DNA of 64,000 nucleotides from an uncultured Clostridia bacterium (GTDB lineage: Bacteria; Bacillota; Clostridia; TANB77; CAG-465), in the NCBI GenBank assembly GCA_947628005.1, contig CANQYI010000003.1:1-64000 (forward strand), given 5' to 3'. Below the pieces are notes generated by a model. It did not search any database, was not told where the DNA came from, and saw only the letters and a list, made by a program, of their open reading frames with translations. Position 1 is the first letter of the stretch, and the number at the start of each line of letters is the position of its first letter. The position numbers and the translations under genes were made by a program. Positions 36,297 to 45,291 of the stretch are shown one piece after another.

Positions 36297-36713
36297 TTAA
36301 TTGCGGTGTTTTAATGGCTTTGCGTACAAATACCAACTACTTCCAAAATCATAGTAAAAGCCATGTTTTTTAAAAATATCTCTTATTTTCTTTTGAACAT
36401 CTTGTGCACCTACAAAATCACCGTAATACAGATATTCACATAACTTAGAATCCATAGAAAGTGTTAAAGTGCAAGTATTGTAAAATTCAAAATACTCCTC
36501 CATTTTAACATTTTCTTCAATAGTAATTGGAATATTACTAAGCATAAAATTGCTATTTTTTTCTGAGACGTAGTAAAGTTTATTCATACTATAAATTAAA
36601 ACATCTTTAGATAATCTGTCGCCATTATAATCTTTAGTTTTATATAAGTATTTTATTAAGTCAAAAACTAACCCTTCTAAATTTTCTTTACTATAAATAT
36701 CTTTCAAATTCAT
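36297..36713 (-). CDS. Protein of unknown function, 138 aa
   Basis: Soluble, Tyr-rich (for example 'LCEYLYYGDFVGAQDVQKKIRDIFKKHGFYYDFGSSWYLYAKPL'). I do not recognise it. AAGGA lies very close to the ATG at 36713, so a TTG two codons on is possible. An inverted repeat (36723-36753, arms CTAATAAT/ATTATTAG) lies just upstream and could be an operator or chance in AT-rich DNA. It lies in the accessory patch between the zinc-ribbon gene and the WYL pair. Confidence 0.65.
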   Translation of the reverse strand: MNLKDIYSKENLEGLVFDLIKYLYKTKDYNGDRLSKDVLIYSMNKLYYVSEKNSNFMLSNIPITIEENVKMEEYFEFYNTCTLTLSMDSKLCEYLYYGDFVGAQDVQKKIRDIFKKHGFYYDFGSSWYLYAKPLKHRN

Positions 36714-36780
36714 TCCTTCTTTCTAATAATAGTATAGTATATATTATTATTAGATAAAAGTGGTGTGGTCATGGAATGTA

Positions 36781-37743
36781 TTATTTTATATTGATTTTCT
36801 TTTTTAATACTTTAATCATTTCTCTTCCTCTTTCATATATGCAATATGTTGCATTATTAAAGTATTCTATACATTGGCTTTCATTAACAGGAAGTATGTT
36901 TTTTATCTGCCCATCACTATCTTTATCAAAGTGTCCTTGCCATAGTTCTTTTGGAAAATAATCATGTTTTACAAAAGCTTTTAAATAATTACTCTCTATA
37001 AAATTTTTCCAACCCATTTTACCTTTACCATAATCATTTAACCAACTTATATAAAGTTTTGCATTTGAAGATTCTTGCCATTTATCATTATCTAATTCGT
37101 TTACTATATATCTTATTCCCTCATAATTATCGTTTATATAATAATTATAAATATGAAGCAAAGTTAAATCCCAATAATCTTTTATTTTACTAGACATACC
37201 TCTAGGGCAGTTACAATTAACAGGAACAGGCATAAAGTTTCCTATAGTATGATAACTTCTTACAAATTTTTCAAATTCTTCACTATGTATAATTTTATCT
37301 ATAATTTCCATGTTTTCTGAATTTAAATAATCATACAAAATATAATATATATATCCTGGATGTCTTTTTACACATTTATCGAAATTTCTTTCAATATATT
37401 TATAAAATTTGCCTAGTGTTGTGTTTGCAGAATTTAAAGTCTCTCCACTTATCATTTTATTTTTAATACATTTTTTCATATTAGGATCTTCTACATTCCA
37501 TAATATTTTATATATTTGTTGCATAAGATTACTTTTATTGTCTGGATCAATTAATATATATTCATATTTTTCTAACTGCTTTTTTGCAATTTCATCATCT
37601 TTGAAACTTTCTTTTTTACTTTTTAACATATATGCAAAAAATTTTTCTACACCATTTTTTATATTACAATAAAAATTACTTGCGCCATCATTAGAAAAAT
37701 CATATTTTTCATTTTTATCTTTTAAAAATTCTTCAATTTCCAT
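36781..37743 (-). CDS. Protein of unknown function coupled to WYL regulator
   Basis: 320 aa from the ATG at 37743, which has GAGG 9 bases upstream; the ATG at 37758 precedes that site. Overlaps the WYL gene by 11 bases, so translation is probably coupled. It is soluble and rich in Tyr, Asn and Lys. Notable stretches are 'SYHTIGNFMPVPVNCNCPRG', 'DYWDLTLLHIYNYY' and 'KHDYFPKELWQGHFDKDSDG'. No nuclease, ATPase, toxin or transmembrane motif is visible. Similar proteins occur as single hypothetical genes in Bacillota; I cannot name a family with confidence. The tight link makes it the likely target or partner of the regulator. Confidence 0.75.
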   Translation of the reverse strand: MEIEEFLKDKNEKYDFSNDGASNFYCNIKNGVEKFFAYMLKSKKESFKDDEIAKKQLEKYEYILIDPDNKSNLMQQIYKILWNVEDPNMKKCIKNKMISGETLNSANTTLGKFYKYIERNFDKCVKRHPGYIYYILYDYLNSENMEIIDKIIHSEEFEKFVRSYHTIGNFMPVPVNCNCPRGMSSKIKDYWDLTLLHIYNYYINDNYEGIRYIVNELDNDKWQESSNAKLYISWLNDYGKGKMGWKNFIESNYLKAFVKHDYFPKELWQGHFDKDSDGQIKNILPVNESQCIEYFNNATYCIYERGREMIKVLKKKINIK

Positions 37744-38734
37744 CTCTTTTTTCCTCATTATAACAATTATGCTTTATTACTCTTTTTATATCTTTTATTA
37801 AACTTTCAGGGTATAGTACCTTAACACTTTCTATATTTCTTAAACACCAGTATTTGAATCCTTCAACAGTCGTATAAAATGAAGCGTAAAATTTATCTTT
37901 ACTAATTTTTTCAAACTTAATATCTTTACCATATAATTCAACTACATTATCAAGCATAGACATATCACACTCTATTTTAACTTTCTCAGTATTGCCTGAT
38001 AACATATTAACATTACTTTTTATAAAGAAATCTATTTCATTTTCATCAAATTTTTTTGATACTTTTTCTTTAGAAATTGTTATATTTTTCATTCTATCAA
38101 GTCTGCGACTATATAGCTTATTTTTACCCTCATCTAAGCATATCAAATAAAATTTTTGTAATGCATAAACAAGTTTATATGGTGATGCTTTTATTTTTTC
38201 CTCCAATACATATTCCAATTTTTCATTTAATTCATATCTATAATAATCAAATGAAATTTTTTTCTTATTAAATATTGCTTCATTAATATCTTCAATATTT
38301 TTTATAATTTCTTGATTTTCAGTTCTAGTATTTTTAATAGATGGTCTATAGTCTTTATATTTATCTTTCTCATAAATATTCATCATATTAATACATTTAT
38401 TTATAATAGAATATGCCATCTTTTCGGGTATAAAATTTGAATATGCAAAAGTATTAAGTATAGCAGATAGTTCCCCATCTTCAAATTCATACTCAGGATC
38501 CTGCCTTAAAAAATACCCTCTTTTATTTTCGTCATACTTTTGTATGTCATAGTTAAATTTTTCTATTAACAAATTAATATTTCTTCTTACAGTTCTTGAA
38601 TCAATTGATACATCATATTCCTCTTTTATTAAATCCCTTATTTTATTAGAAGATAATGCATGTTCTTCATTACTATACTTTTTTAAAATATTTAAAATAT
38701 ATAAAATGTTACCATTTTTCTCATAAAGTTCCAT
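37733..38734 (-). CDS. WYL-domain transcriptional regulator
   Basis: 333 aa. The N-terminal winged helix (about 10-60) reads 'ILNILKKYSNEEHALSSNKIRDLIKEEYDVSIDSRTVRRNI'; the WYL domain covers about 150-230 ('ISFDYYRYE...IKASPYKLVYALQKFYLICLDEGKNKLYSRRLDRM'), followed by the C-terminal WCX region. WYL proteins sense ligands, often nucleic acids or nucleotides, and many control phage-defence or DNA-damage genes. AGAGGTG precedes the ATG. It is the first gene of a two-gene unit; its presence next to the unknown 320-aa gene suggests autoregulation of the pair. Confidence 0.92.
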   Translation of the reverse strand: MELYEKNGNILYILNILKKYSNEEHALSSNKIRDLIKEEYDVSIDSRTVRRNINLLIEKFNYDIQKYDENKRGYFLRQDPEYEFEDGELSAILNTFAYSNFIPEKMAYSIINKCINMMNIYEKDKYKDYRPSIKNTRTENQEIIKNIEDINEAIFNKKKISFDYYRYELNEKLEYVLEEKIKASPYKLVYALQKFYLICLDEGKNKLYSRRLDRMKNITISKEKVSKKFDENEIDFFIKSNVNMLSGNTEKVKIECDMSMLDNVVELYGKDIKFEKISKDKFYASFYTTVEGFKYWCLRNIESVKVLYPESLIKDIKRVIKHNCYNEEKRDGN

Positions 38735-38830
38735 ATTACACCTCTACTAGCTTATTTTTTATTTATTAAAAATTATTTACCTACTACATATAATTATAAT
38801 GGTCATATAATGTATTAATTTAATTTGAAA

Positions 38831-39721
38831 TTATACTTTTTTTGATTCTAAAATTTGTTTTAACTTTTCAAGTCCGATCATTACTAATGCTCCAAGTGCA
38901 AAGAAAAGTATGCTAAATGTCTTTATACTCATTGGTGCTTTTGGAATTTCAAGTGTTGTTGGTCCCATTACTATTGCATAAAGTGAACCTAACATAAGTC
39001 CTATAATTAAATAGACAGTTTGACTTCTATACTTGCTCAAAGCAAGTTTAATAAGTTTTATAACTAACAATATACCAGTTATTACCCCTAAGCCAAAAAT
39101 AATTAAAATTGGTAAATGTGAAAAATCCAAATGTATAAGTGATTTTATTGAAGATATTATTGGAATATAAAGTCCAAATATTAAAAGCAAAGTTGAACCA
39201 GATATTCCAGGAAGTACCATAGCAGAAATTGCTATCATTGCTGCAACAAAGACATATACTACAAGCCCTACATTTAAATTAGATATATCAACAACATTTT
39301 CACTTCCAGATATTGGATTAAAATACGTAATTAAAACTACAATTGCTATACCAATTAATGTAAAAATTATATTAAAATACTTGCCTTTTAATATTTCTTT
39401 TTCCTCTTTTATAATAAGTGGTATAGAAAACACAATAAATCCCATAAATACAGAACTTACTCTATAAATCTGATTTTCAAATAAATTAGTAAGTATAAGT
39501 ACTGCTAGAACCATTCCAACTATCCATCCAATTCCAAGTTTTAATAAAAATTTAATTGATTCTTTTCTTTCCTCATTACTACCAAATACTAAATTATTTA
39601 ATGAATTTATGAATTTGTCATAAAATCCTAAAATAAATGCTATTGTGCCACCTGAAACTCCTGGGACACTATCGGCTAAAGCCATACAAAATCCTCTTAT
39701 TATATTAATTAAATAACTCAT
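38831..39721 (-). CDS. DUF368 polytopic membrane protein (undecaprenyl phosphate translocase family)
   Basis: 296 aa from the ATG at 39721, with GAGGAGG 5 bases upstream; the longer reading from 39748 runs through that site. About nine membrane spans. The family motif near the start is 'GFCMALADSVPGVSGGTIAFILGFYD', echoed in the second half by 'ISAMVLPGISGSTLLLIFGLY', an inverted-repeat-like duplication. DUF368 proteins have been shown to flip undecaprenyl phosphate back to the cytoplasmic side for cell-wall synthesis. Divergent from a GT4 glycosyltransferase. A -10-like TATAAT lies upstream, but no good -35. Confidence 0.9.
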   Translation of the reverse strand: MSYLINIIRGFCMALADSVPGVSGGTIAFILGFYDKFINSLNNLVFGSNEERKESIKFLLKLGIGWIVGMVLAVLILTNLFENQIYRVSSVFMGFIVFSIPLIIKEEKEILKGKYFNIIFTLIGIAIVVLITYFNPISGSENVVDISNLNVGLVVYVFVAAMIAISAMVLPGISGSTLLLIFGLYIPIISSIKSLIHLDFSHLPILIIFGLGVITGILLVIKLIKLALSKYRSQTVYLIIGLMLGSLYAIVMGPTTLEIPKAPMSIKTFSILFFALGALVMIGLEKLKQILESKKV

Positions 39722-39834
39722 TTTTTCCTCCTCAATGTTTGGTCTCATATTTTAGTAAAATATTATACGAAAAAATTTTATCATTAAAAGTAAAAAAAAG
39801 CAATATAACTTAAATTTTTCTCTTTTGTACATAT

Positions 39835-39854
39835 ATATTAATATATATTAATAT
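39835..39854. promoter_or_regulatory. 20-bp perfect palindrome upstream of GT4 promoter
   Basis: The sequence is a perfect palindrome built of ATATTAAT arms, ending 12 bases before the -35 of the glycosyltransferase promoter and within the divergent gap with the DUF368 gene. It could be an operator, but it is all A and T, so chance is a real possibility. Confidence 0.3.
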
Positions 39855-39866
39855 GTAAACATATTC

Positions 39867-39895
39867 TTGACAAATACTTATGTTTACTGTATAAT
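39867..39895 (+). promoter_or_regulatory. Consensus sigma-A promoter of the GT4 gene
   Basis: TTGACA (39867-39872) and TATAAT (39890-39895), exactly 17 bp apart, 26 bases before the start codon at 39922. Confidence 0.88.
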
Positions 39896-39921
39896 AATTG
39901 TGTTTATAAGGAGCTGTTTTT

Positions 39922-41202
39922 ATGAAAATCGGTATCTTTACTGATTGTTATACTCCAAATACTAATGGGGTTGTTACATCTATAAGAATGTTGGAACAGG
40001 AAATGAAAAAACGTGGACATGAAGTTTATATTTTTGCTCCATCAAAATCTGTTCCAAATGAAAATCAAAATTTATATATGTTAAAAAGTATGCCACTTAT
40101 TGTTGCAAAACAATATAAAAATAGAATCGCAACTTTTTATTCTAGAGAGATTGCAAAAAAAATAAAAGATATAGGACTTGATATAATACATACACAATCT
40201 GAATTTTCTCTTGGAGCATTTGGTAAAATAATATCTAGAAAATATGATATTCCATTTATACATACATATCACACAATGTGGGAAGATTATATTCATTATA
40301 TTATTCCTATAAAGGGAACTAGAAATATATACCCTAAACGTTTTGCTAGAACATTTTCCAAAAGATTTGTAAGAAAAGCTGAATGTATTATTACACCATC
40401 AAAAAGAACTGAAAAATATTTAAAGTACAAATGTAAAATAAAAAACAAACCTATATATATAATTCCTACTGGAATTGATATAGAGCCTTTTTCTAAAAAT
40501 AATCATACTGTTGAAGAAAAAAATAAATTAAAAGAATCTCTAGGAATAGATATTAATGATAAAGTTATACTATTTTTGGGTAGAATTGCTGAAGAAAAAA
40601 GTATAGATCTAATAATGAATAATATGCCTGCTGTTTTTAGAGCTTTGCCGAACGCAAAATTTTTAATTTGTGGAGTTGGACCTGCTGAAGAGTCTTTAAA
40701 AGAGCAAGCTAAAAAATTAAATATTGAAGATAAAGTTATTTTTACAGGAAAAATCCCTTGGACTGATGTTCCAAAATACTATAATTTAGGAGATGTATTT
40801 GTTAATGCCTCTATAACAGAAACTCAAGGGCTTACTTTTATAGAAGCAATGGCATCTAGCCTTCCTATAGTAGCTAGATATGCACCAAATTTATCAGAAT
40901 TTATAAAAAATGGTGAGAATGGTATATTAGTAAAACATGATAATGATTTTTCAAAAAGTATAATTAATGCAATTACTAACGAAAAGCTAAGAAATAAATT
41001 AACAACTAATGCTTTAAAGACTGCAAAAAAATATTCTATTGAAGAATTTGGTGATAAACTAGAACTTTTATATACAGAGATTATTGAAAGTTATAAAATT
41101 AAAAAGAATTTTGAAAACTCAATTGAAAAGAAAAATAAATTACAAAAGATATATAAAAAGATATCAGATAAGTTAAAATCATTAACTAGAATTATAAAGT
41201 AA
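39922..41202 (+). CDS. GT4-family glycosyltransferase, diacylglycerol glucosyltransferase-like
   Basis: 426 aa. The start 'MKIGIFTDCYTPNTNGVVTSIRMLEQEMKKRGHEVYIFAPS' and 'HTQSEFSLGAFGKIISRKYDIPFIHTYHTMWEDY' are close to alpha-monoglucosyldiacylglycerol synthases, enzymes that put glucose on diacylglycerol for membrane glycolipid and teichoic acid anchors. The C-terminal Rossmann domain has the EX7E-type nucleotide-sugar motif at 'ITETQGLTFIEAMASSLPIVA'. A basic, probably amphipathic tail (about 385-426) would hold it on the membrane. AAGGAG precedes the ATG. It is followed 11 bases later by a small membrane protein in the same unit. Lipid acceptor is inferred. Confidence 0.88.
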   Translation: MKIGIFTDCYTPNTNGVVTSIRMLEQEMKKRGHEVYIFAPSKSVPNENQNLYMLKSMPLIVAKQYKNRIATFYSREIAKKIKDIGLDIIHTQSEFSLGAFGKIISRKYDIPFIHTYHTMWEDYIHYIIPIKGTRNIYPKRFARTFSKRFVRKAECIITPSKRTEKYLKYKCKIKNKPIYIIPTGIDIEPFSKNNHTVEEKNKLKESLGIDINDKVILFLGRIAEEKSIDLIMNNMPAVFRALPNAKFLICGVGPAEESLKEQAKKLNIEDKVIFTGKIPWTDVPKYYNLGDVFVNASITETQGLTFIEAMASSLPIVARYAPNLSEFIKNGENGILVKHDNDFSKSIINAITNEKLRNKLTTNALKTAKKYSIEEFGDKLELLYTEIIESYKIKKNFENSIEKKNKLQKIYKKISDKLKSLTRIIK

Positions 41203-41213
41203 GGTGTAATTTT

Positions 41214-41801
41214 ATGTTTATTTTTTATTTTTTATTAATATTTTTAGCCTTTTTGTTGGTAATTACAATATTATCATCAGTTATAAAATTTTCTCTACTT
41301 TTAACTACAAGGCATAAATATGAAACTTCACTATTAATAGTACCATCAATCTTGAATTTAATATCGTGGAGTATAATTTTATATCTTTGGTCCATTACAA
41401 TAAATCACGTAATTGGTAAAGATATATTTACTATAATATTTGATAAAATATTAAATTTATTGTCTTTAAGAGAAATAATTGTATCCTTACTTCCTACCAC
41501 AATTATATATTTACTTATAGGATTAATTTTGCAGGCTCTATCTTTCTTTTCTGTAAATATACCATATAGAAAGATAAAAAATAAGATTAAATTATTTATT
41601 AATAAGATTTTTAAAATACAACTTAAAATAAATGAAGATGTTAAAGCAATAGTAATTAGTGATGATGAAGAAAAATTAAATTTATTAAATTCATTTATAG
41701 CAAGTATTTTTACATTTTCATTAGTATTCTTTATAATAACTATGTGCTTTTCAGTAGGTCATATAATTAGTGATAAAGTAATGACATTATTAAAAACTTA
41801 A
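41214..41801 (+). CDS. Four-span membrane protein of unknown function
   Basis: 195 aa. Membrane spans at about 3-27, 42-65, 90-112 and 160-185, with a basic cytoplasmic loop ('IPYRKIKNKIKLFINKIFKIQLK'). No known motif. AAGGTG precedes the ATG and the gene starts 11 bases after the glycosyltransferase stop, so the two are probably one operon; a role in glycolipid synthesis is inferred only from that. Confidence 0.78.
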   Translation: MFIFYFLLIFLAFLLVITILSSVIKFSLLLTTRHKYETSLLIVPSILNLISWSIILYLWSITINHVIGKDIFTIIFDKILNLLSLREIIVSLLPTTIIYLLIGLILQALSFFSVNIPYRKIKNKIKLFINKIFKIQLKINEDVKAIVISDDEEKLNLLNSFIASIFTFSLVFFIITMCFSVGHIISDKVMTLLKT

Positions 41802-41832
41802 AAAATTTATATTTTTTAAGTTTTTATTTTTT
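41794..41832 (+). terminator. Terminator after the GT4 operon
   Basis: The stem AAACTTAAAAAAT/ATTTTTTAAGTTT overlaps the stop codon and is followed by T-rich sequence. Confidence 0.65.
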
Positions 41833-41873
41833 TAACTTTTTTAACTATTTTTTAACTATTTTATGTAATATTA

Positions 41874-41902
41874 TTTACTTTTTCAGCATAATATGTTATA
41901 AT
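41874..41902 (+). promoter_or_regulatory. Promoter of the 67-aa gene
   Basis: TTTACT (41874-41879) and TATAAT (41897-41902), 17 bp apart; the -10 is perfect, the -35 weak. Upstream (41830-41860) the motif TTTTTTAACTA is repeated in tandem. Confidence 0.5.
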
Positions 41903-41958
41903 TATTATTTATAACACACTTGTTTTTAAAATATAATTATTGAAAGGATGAAATTATT

Positions 41959-42162
41959 ATGGCACAAATTCGGTTTAGGTATATCAAATCAAAAAATGAG
42001 ACATACGCTTTTGAACGATATATTCCTGAAACTATACCTCAAAATATCTTAGAACAAATAATGAGTTTAGCTTCTACTGCTCATAGGAATTTATTCATAT
42101 TTGTAGATAAAACTAATTTTGAGAAGTCAATATCGTTAATTAATAAATTAGCACCAATGTAG
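41959..42162 (+). CDS. Small protein of unknown function, 67 aa
   Basis: GAAAGGATG lies 8 bases upstream of the ATG. The protein is basic in its first half ('MAQIRFRYIKSKNETYAFERYIP') and helical in the second. No membrane span or Cys. It has a promoter and a terminator of its own, which supports it as a real gene. Function unknown. Confidence 0.7.
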   Translation: MAQIRFRYIKSKNETYAFERYIPETIPQNILEQIMSLASTAHRNLFIFVDKTNFEKSISLINKLAPM

Positions 42163-42189
42163 TTAAAACTGCATTGGTGTTAATTTTTA
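42152..42189. terminator. Terminator between the 67-aa gene and recG
   Basis: The stem CACCAATG/CATTGGTG with a 12-base loop that holds the stop codon of the small gene, followed by TTAATTTTTA. It may also end recG transcription from the other side, but the tract there is poorer. Confidence 0.65.
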
Positions 42190-44253
42190 TGTTCCTATAT
42201 TTTTTAATTGTTCACTATATTTCTTATATATTATCATTTTAATATATTTGTTTTCTTCTTTTTGAAGTTTAGGATCATCTTTAATTAAAATACTAGCTGC
42301 TTCTTGTGCCTTTTTTAATATTTTTATATCTTTTAATAGATTTGCAATTTTAAATTCAGGAAGTCCAGACTGTCTTATTCCAAAGAAATCACCAGGTCCT
42401 CTTAATTCTAAATCTTTTTGTGCTACCTCAAATCCATCATTGCTCTTTTCCATTATTTTAAGTCTTTCTCTACTATTTACTGACCTATTATTACTCTTTA
42501 ATATACAATATGATTCATTACTTCCTCTACCTACTCTTCCACGTAATTGATGAAGTGCTGCAAGTCCAAATCTATCAGCATTTTCTATTACCATAATTGT
42601 AGCATTACTAACACTTATTCCTACCTCAATTACTGTAGTTGAAACCAATATATTAATTTTATTATCTTTGAAATCTTTCATTATTTCATCTTTTTTACTC
42701 TGTTTCATTTTACCATGTATACATTCTACATTAAAATCTTTAAATACATTGTTTTTATAGTTTTCGTATATTTTTTCAACAGACTTCAAATCACTCTCTT
42801 CTGATTCTTCAACTAGAGGGCAAACAATATAGACTTGTCTTCCAGAATTTACATTTTTTTTAATAAATTCATTTACTCTAGTTTCAAAATTATCATTTAC
42901 TACAAATGTCTTTACTGGTTTTCTACCTGGAGGAAGTTCATCTATAATTGATATATCTAAGTCGCCATATAGCATTATTGCTAGCGTTCTTGGAATTGGA
43001 GTTGCAGTCATAACAAGTGTGTCTACTGCATCAGATTTATTTGAAAGTTTCATTCTCTGTTTTACTCCAAATCTATGTTGTTCATCTGTTACTACAAGCG
43101 ATAAATTCTTAAATTCTATATTATCTTCAATTATTGAATGTGTTCCAACTAAAATGTTAATTTTGCCCTCTTTTAAATCTTTAATAATAATATCTTTTTT
43201 CTTCTTTGTAGTACTAGAAGTCAAAATTTCTACATTATAACCCAGTTGTTCAAAATAAGGTTTTAACTCAACAAAATGTTGATTTGCAAGTATTGTTGTT
43301 GGAACCATTATTGCAGCTTGATAACCATTTTTTAGCGCAATATACATAGCAAGTGCAGCTACCATTGTTTTTCCACAACCAACATCACCCTGAATTAGTC
43401 TATTCATTATCTTTTTACTATCGCTTAAATCTGATATTATTTCATTTACTACTTTCATTTGAGCATTCGTTAGCTTAAATGGTAGTAAATTTAAGAATTC
43501 ATCAATTGAAGTGTCCTTATATAAATTACATTCTTCAGTTCTTACTGATTGATTTTTAACAGACATTAATGCAACTTGAAGTAAAAAGAGTTCATCAAAT
43601 ATTAATCTATTTCTTGCTATATTAATACTTTTATAATTATCAGGAAAATGTACATTCCTAAATGCATAATTTATATCACATAGCTCATACTTCTTTTTAA
43701 ACTTTTCGTCATATATATCTTTAAAAATAATTGATTCATTATAATTTGTTTTTAAAAGTTTAAATATATAATTTTGACTAAGTCCTTTAGTTAATGAATA
43801 AATTGGGTAGATGCCTTGAATTCTAGAAAGGTCAGACAAATTATATATTTCAGGACTATCAACTGTATATATTCCTAATTCATATACTGGCTTACCAAAA
43901 AATAAATATTTATTTCCCACAACTAGTCTTGTCTTAATATATGTTTGATTAAACCAAGTAAGTTTTAACCTAGTATTTTCATCATCAATTGCAACAGCTG
44001 TGTATATAACTAAATTTCTTCTAATTCTTTTTACCTTAATTTTTTCACATAATTTAGCGATAAAAAGACATGGTGTTCCAGATTCAAATTGACTAACATA
44101 ATTTACTTTTGTTCTATCTTCGTAATTTCTTGGAAAATATTCTATTAAATCTTTGAATGTATAAACACCTATTTTATTTAAAAGATATGCTCTTTTTTCT
44201 CCTACTCCCTTTAAATTAGCTATACTGTCATTTAAACCTAGTTTTCCTTGCAT
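42187..44253 (-). CDS. recG: ATP-dependent DNA helicase RecG
   Basis: 688 aa, usual length. RecG remodels stalled replication forks and branch-migrates recombination intermediates. The N-terminal wedge/OB part has 'LKGVGEKRAYLLNKIGVYTFKDLIEYFPRNYEDR'; the helicase core has Walker A GDVGCGKT (about 291-298), motif II TDEQH (about 393) and 'QLRGRVGRG', with the TRG element further on ('DGFEVAQKDLELRGPGDFFGIRQSG'). GGTG lies before the ATG. Divergent from the S1-domain gene. Its promoter spacer contains a LexA-like palindrome. Confidence 0.98.
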   Translation of the reverse strand: MQGKLGLNDSIANLKGVGEKRAYLLNKIGVYTFKDLIEYFPRNYEDRTKVNYVSQFESGTPCLFIAKLCEKIKVKRIRRNLVIYTAVAIDDENTRLKLTWFNQTYIKTRLVVGNKYLFFGKPVYELGIYTVDSPEIYNLSDLSRIQGIYPIYSLTKGLSQNYIFKLLKTNYNESIIFKDIYDEKFKKKYELCDINYAFRNVHFPDNYKSINIARNRLIFDELFLLQVALMSVKNQSVRTEECNLYKDTSIDEFLNLLPFKLTNAQMKVVNEIISDLSDSKKIMNRLIQGDVGCGKTMVAALAMYIALKNGYQAAIMVPTTILANQHFVELKPYFEQLGYNVEILTSSTTKKKKDIIIKDLKEGKINILVGTHSIIEDNIEFKNLSLVVTDEQHRFGVKQRMKLSNKSDAVDTLVMTATPIPRTLAIMLYGDLDISIIDELPPGRKPVKTFVVNDNFETRVNEFIKKNVNSGRQVYIVCPLVEESEESDLKSVEKIYENYKNNVFKDFNVECIHGKMKQSKKDEIMKDFKDNKINILVSTTVIEVGISVSNATIMVIENADRFGLAALHQLRGRVGRGSNESYCILKSNNRSVNSRERLKIMEKSNDGFEVAQKDLELRGPGDFFGIRQSGLPEFKIANLLKDIKILKKAQEAASILIKDDPKLQKEENKYIKMIIYKKYSEQLKNIGT

Positions 44254-44271
44254 TAAAATATCACCGTTTAA

Positions 44272-44300
44272 ATTATATCAAAAAACAAATGTTTATTCAA
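44272..44300 (-). promoter_or_regulatory. recG promoter
   Basis: TTGAAT (44295-44300) and TATAAT (44272-44277) on the minus strand, 17 bp apart. Confidence 0.65.
44283..44294. promoter_or_regulatory. LexA-box-like palindrome in recG promoter
   Basis: AAACAAATGTTT has the arms AAACA/TGTTT around two bases, close to the Bacillota SOS box GAACA-N2-TGTTC. It lies entirely in the spacer between -35 and -10, where a bound repressor would block RNA polymerase. A matching site lies at the uvrA promoter. Confidence 0.45.
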
Positions 44301-44339
44301 TACTATGTCAACAAATTATTAAATTTTTCTTAATAAATC

Positions 44340-44368
44340 TTGATTTTTATGTCAATAAGTGATATAAT
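44340..44368 (+). promoter_or_regulatory. Promoter of the S1-domain gene
   Basis: TTGATT (44340-44345) and TATAAT (44363-44368), 17 bp apart, with GTGA directly before the -10. The same pattern precedes the gene at 59623. Confidence 0.75.
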
Positions 44369-44414
44369 ATTTAAAAATTTTTATTGTTACACAATAATTT
44401 GGAGGAGGATTAAG

Positions 44415-45245
44415 ATGTTACTTTTGGAAAAAGAACTAAGTATTTTTTCAGATGGTACGAAAAAATACTTTTTAGACCGAGTCGGAACAGGAGAACGGGT
44501 CACTGCACTTGCACTACGCTATGACTCAAAGAAAAAAGTTGTTTACTGCAAATTAAGTGACAGAGTAAATGGTATCTTACCTATTTCTATGGTTATACCA
44601 GGTCAGTTAAAAGAAGTGTATGAGAATTTTTCAAATTCTCTTTACTACCCACAAGTTGCCTCAATTATCGGAACTACGATAGGAGTTTGTATTGTTTCCT
44701 ATAATTATGGCGATGAATTATTTGTACTTTCAAGAAAAGATAGTATTGCTATGGCCTATGAAGAATTAAAAAAATGTGAATATATTTATGCCCAAGTTAA
44801 ATCTTTTTCAACAGTTGCCATGTATCTTGACTGCTCTTATGGAGTAGCTGGACGAGTTTACATTAACGAATCAAGCCTCTGCAAGATAAGAAAGGTTTCT
44901 GATTCTTTTAATATAGGTGACGTAATTAAATGCAAAATTATAGAATATGATGATGAAAATAAAAGAGTTACTTTAAGTAGAAGACTAGCCGTAGAGGAAG
45001 AAAACAAAATATTTACTGAAGGCGATATAGTTTACGGTAAAATAAGAGAAGAATTCAGCGATGTTAATGATTCGGAAGGTCAAAAAAGTTACTTTTTCGA
45101 AATACTTCCATATAATGTATCTGCTATGATTAATACATTTAATTCTGACGAAAAGTTGGAATATAACGATAGAGTAGTATGTTCAATCACAAAAATTAAA
45201 GAAGGAAATAAATATAAAGCTCGGATAATAAAGAGATTAATTTAA
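44415..45245 (+). CDS. S1 RNA-binding domain protein
   Basis: 276 aa from the ATG at 44415, 4 bases after GGAGGAGGA; the frame upstream to 44340 contains the promoter and is not coding. The first 140 residues are an unrecognised beta-rich domain. About 140-200 is an S1/OB domain: 'EYIYAQVKSFSTVAMYLDCSYGVAGRVYINE...FNIGDVIKCKIIEYDDENKRVTLSRR'. The last 70 residues have strands of another OB-like fold. S1 domains bind RNA, often at the ribosome or in RNA decay. The stretch 44481-44530 uses CGG, CGC and GTC codons that are rare in neighbouring genes. Confidence 0.82.
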   Translation: MLLLEKELSIFSDGTKKYFLDRVGTGERVTALALRYDSKKKVVYCKLSDRVNGILPISMVIPGQLKEVYENFSNSLYYPQVASIIGTTIGVCIVSYNYGDELFVLSRKDSIAMAYEELKKCEYIYAQVKSFSTVAMYLDCSYGVAGRVYINESSLCKIRKVSDSFNIGDVIKCKIIEYDDENKRVTLSRRLAVEEENKIFTEGDIVYGKIREEFSDVNDSEGQKSYFFEILPYNVSAMINTFNSDEKLEYNDRVVCSITKIKEGNKYKARIIKRLI

Positions 45246-45255
45246 TTATTATATA

Positions 45256-45290
45256 AAAACACCCTTGTAAAAATACAAGGGTGTTTTAAT
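45256..45290. terminator. Bidirectional terminator between S1-domain gene and gatB
   Basis: A perfect stem AAAACACCCTTGTA/TACAAGGGTGTTTT, 14 bp, with a T-rich tail on both strands, between two convergent stops. Confidence 0.92.
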
Positions 45291-45291
45291 T

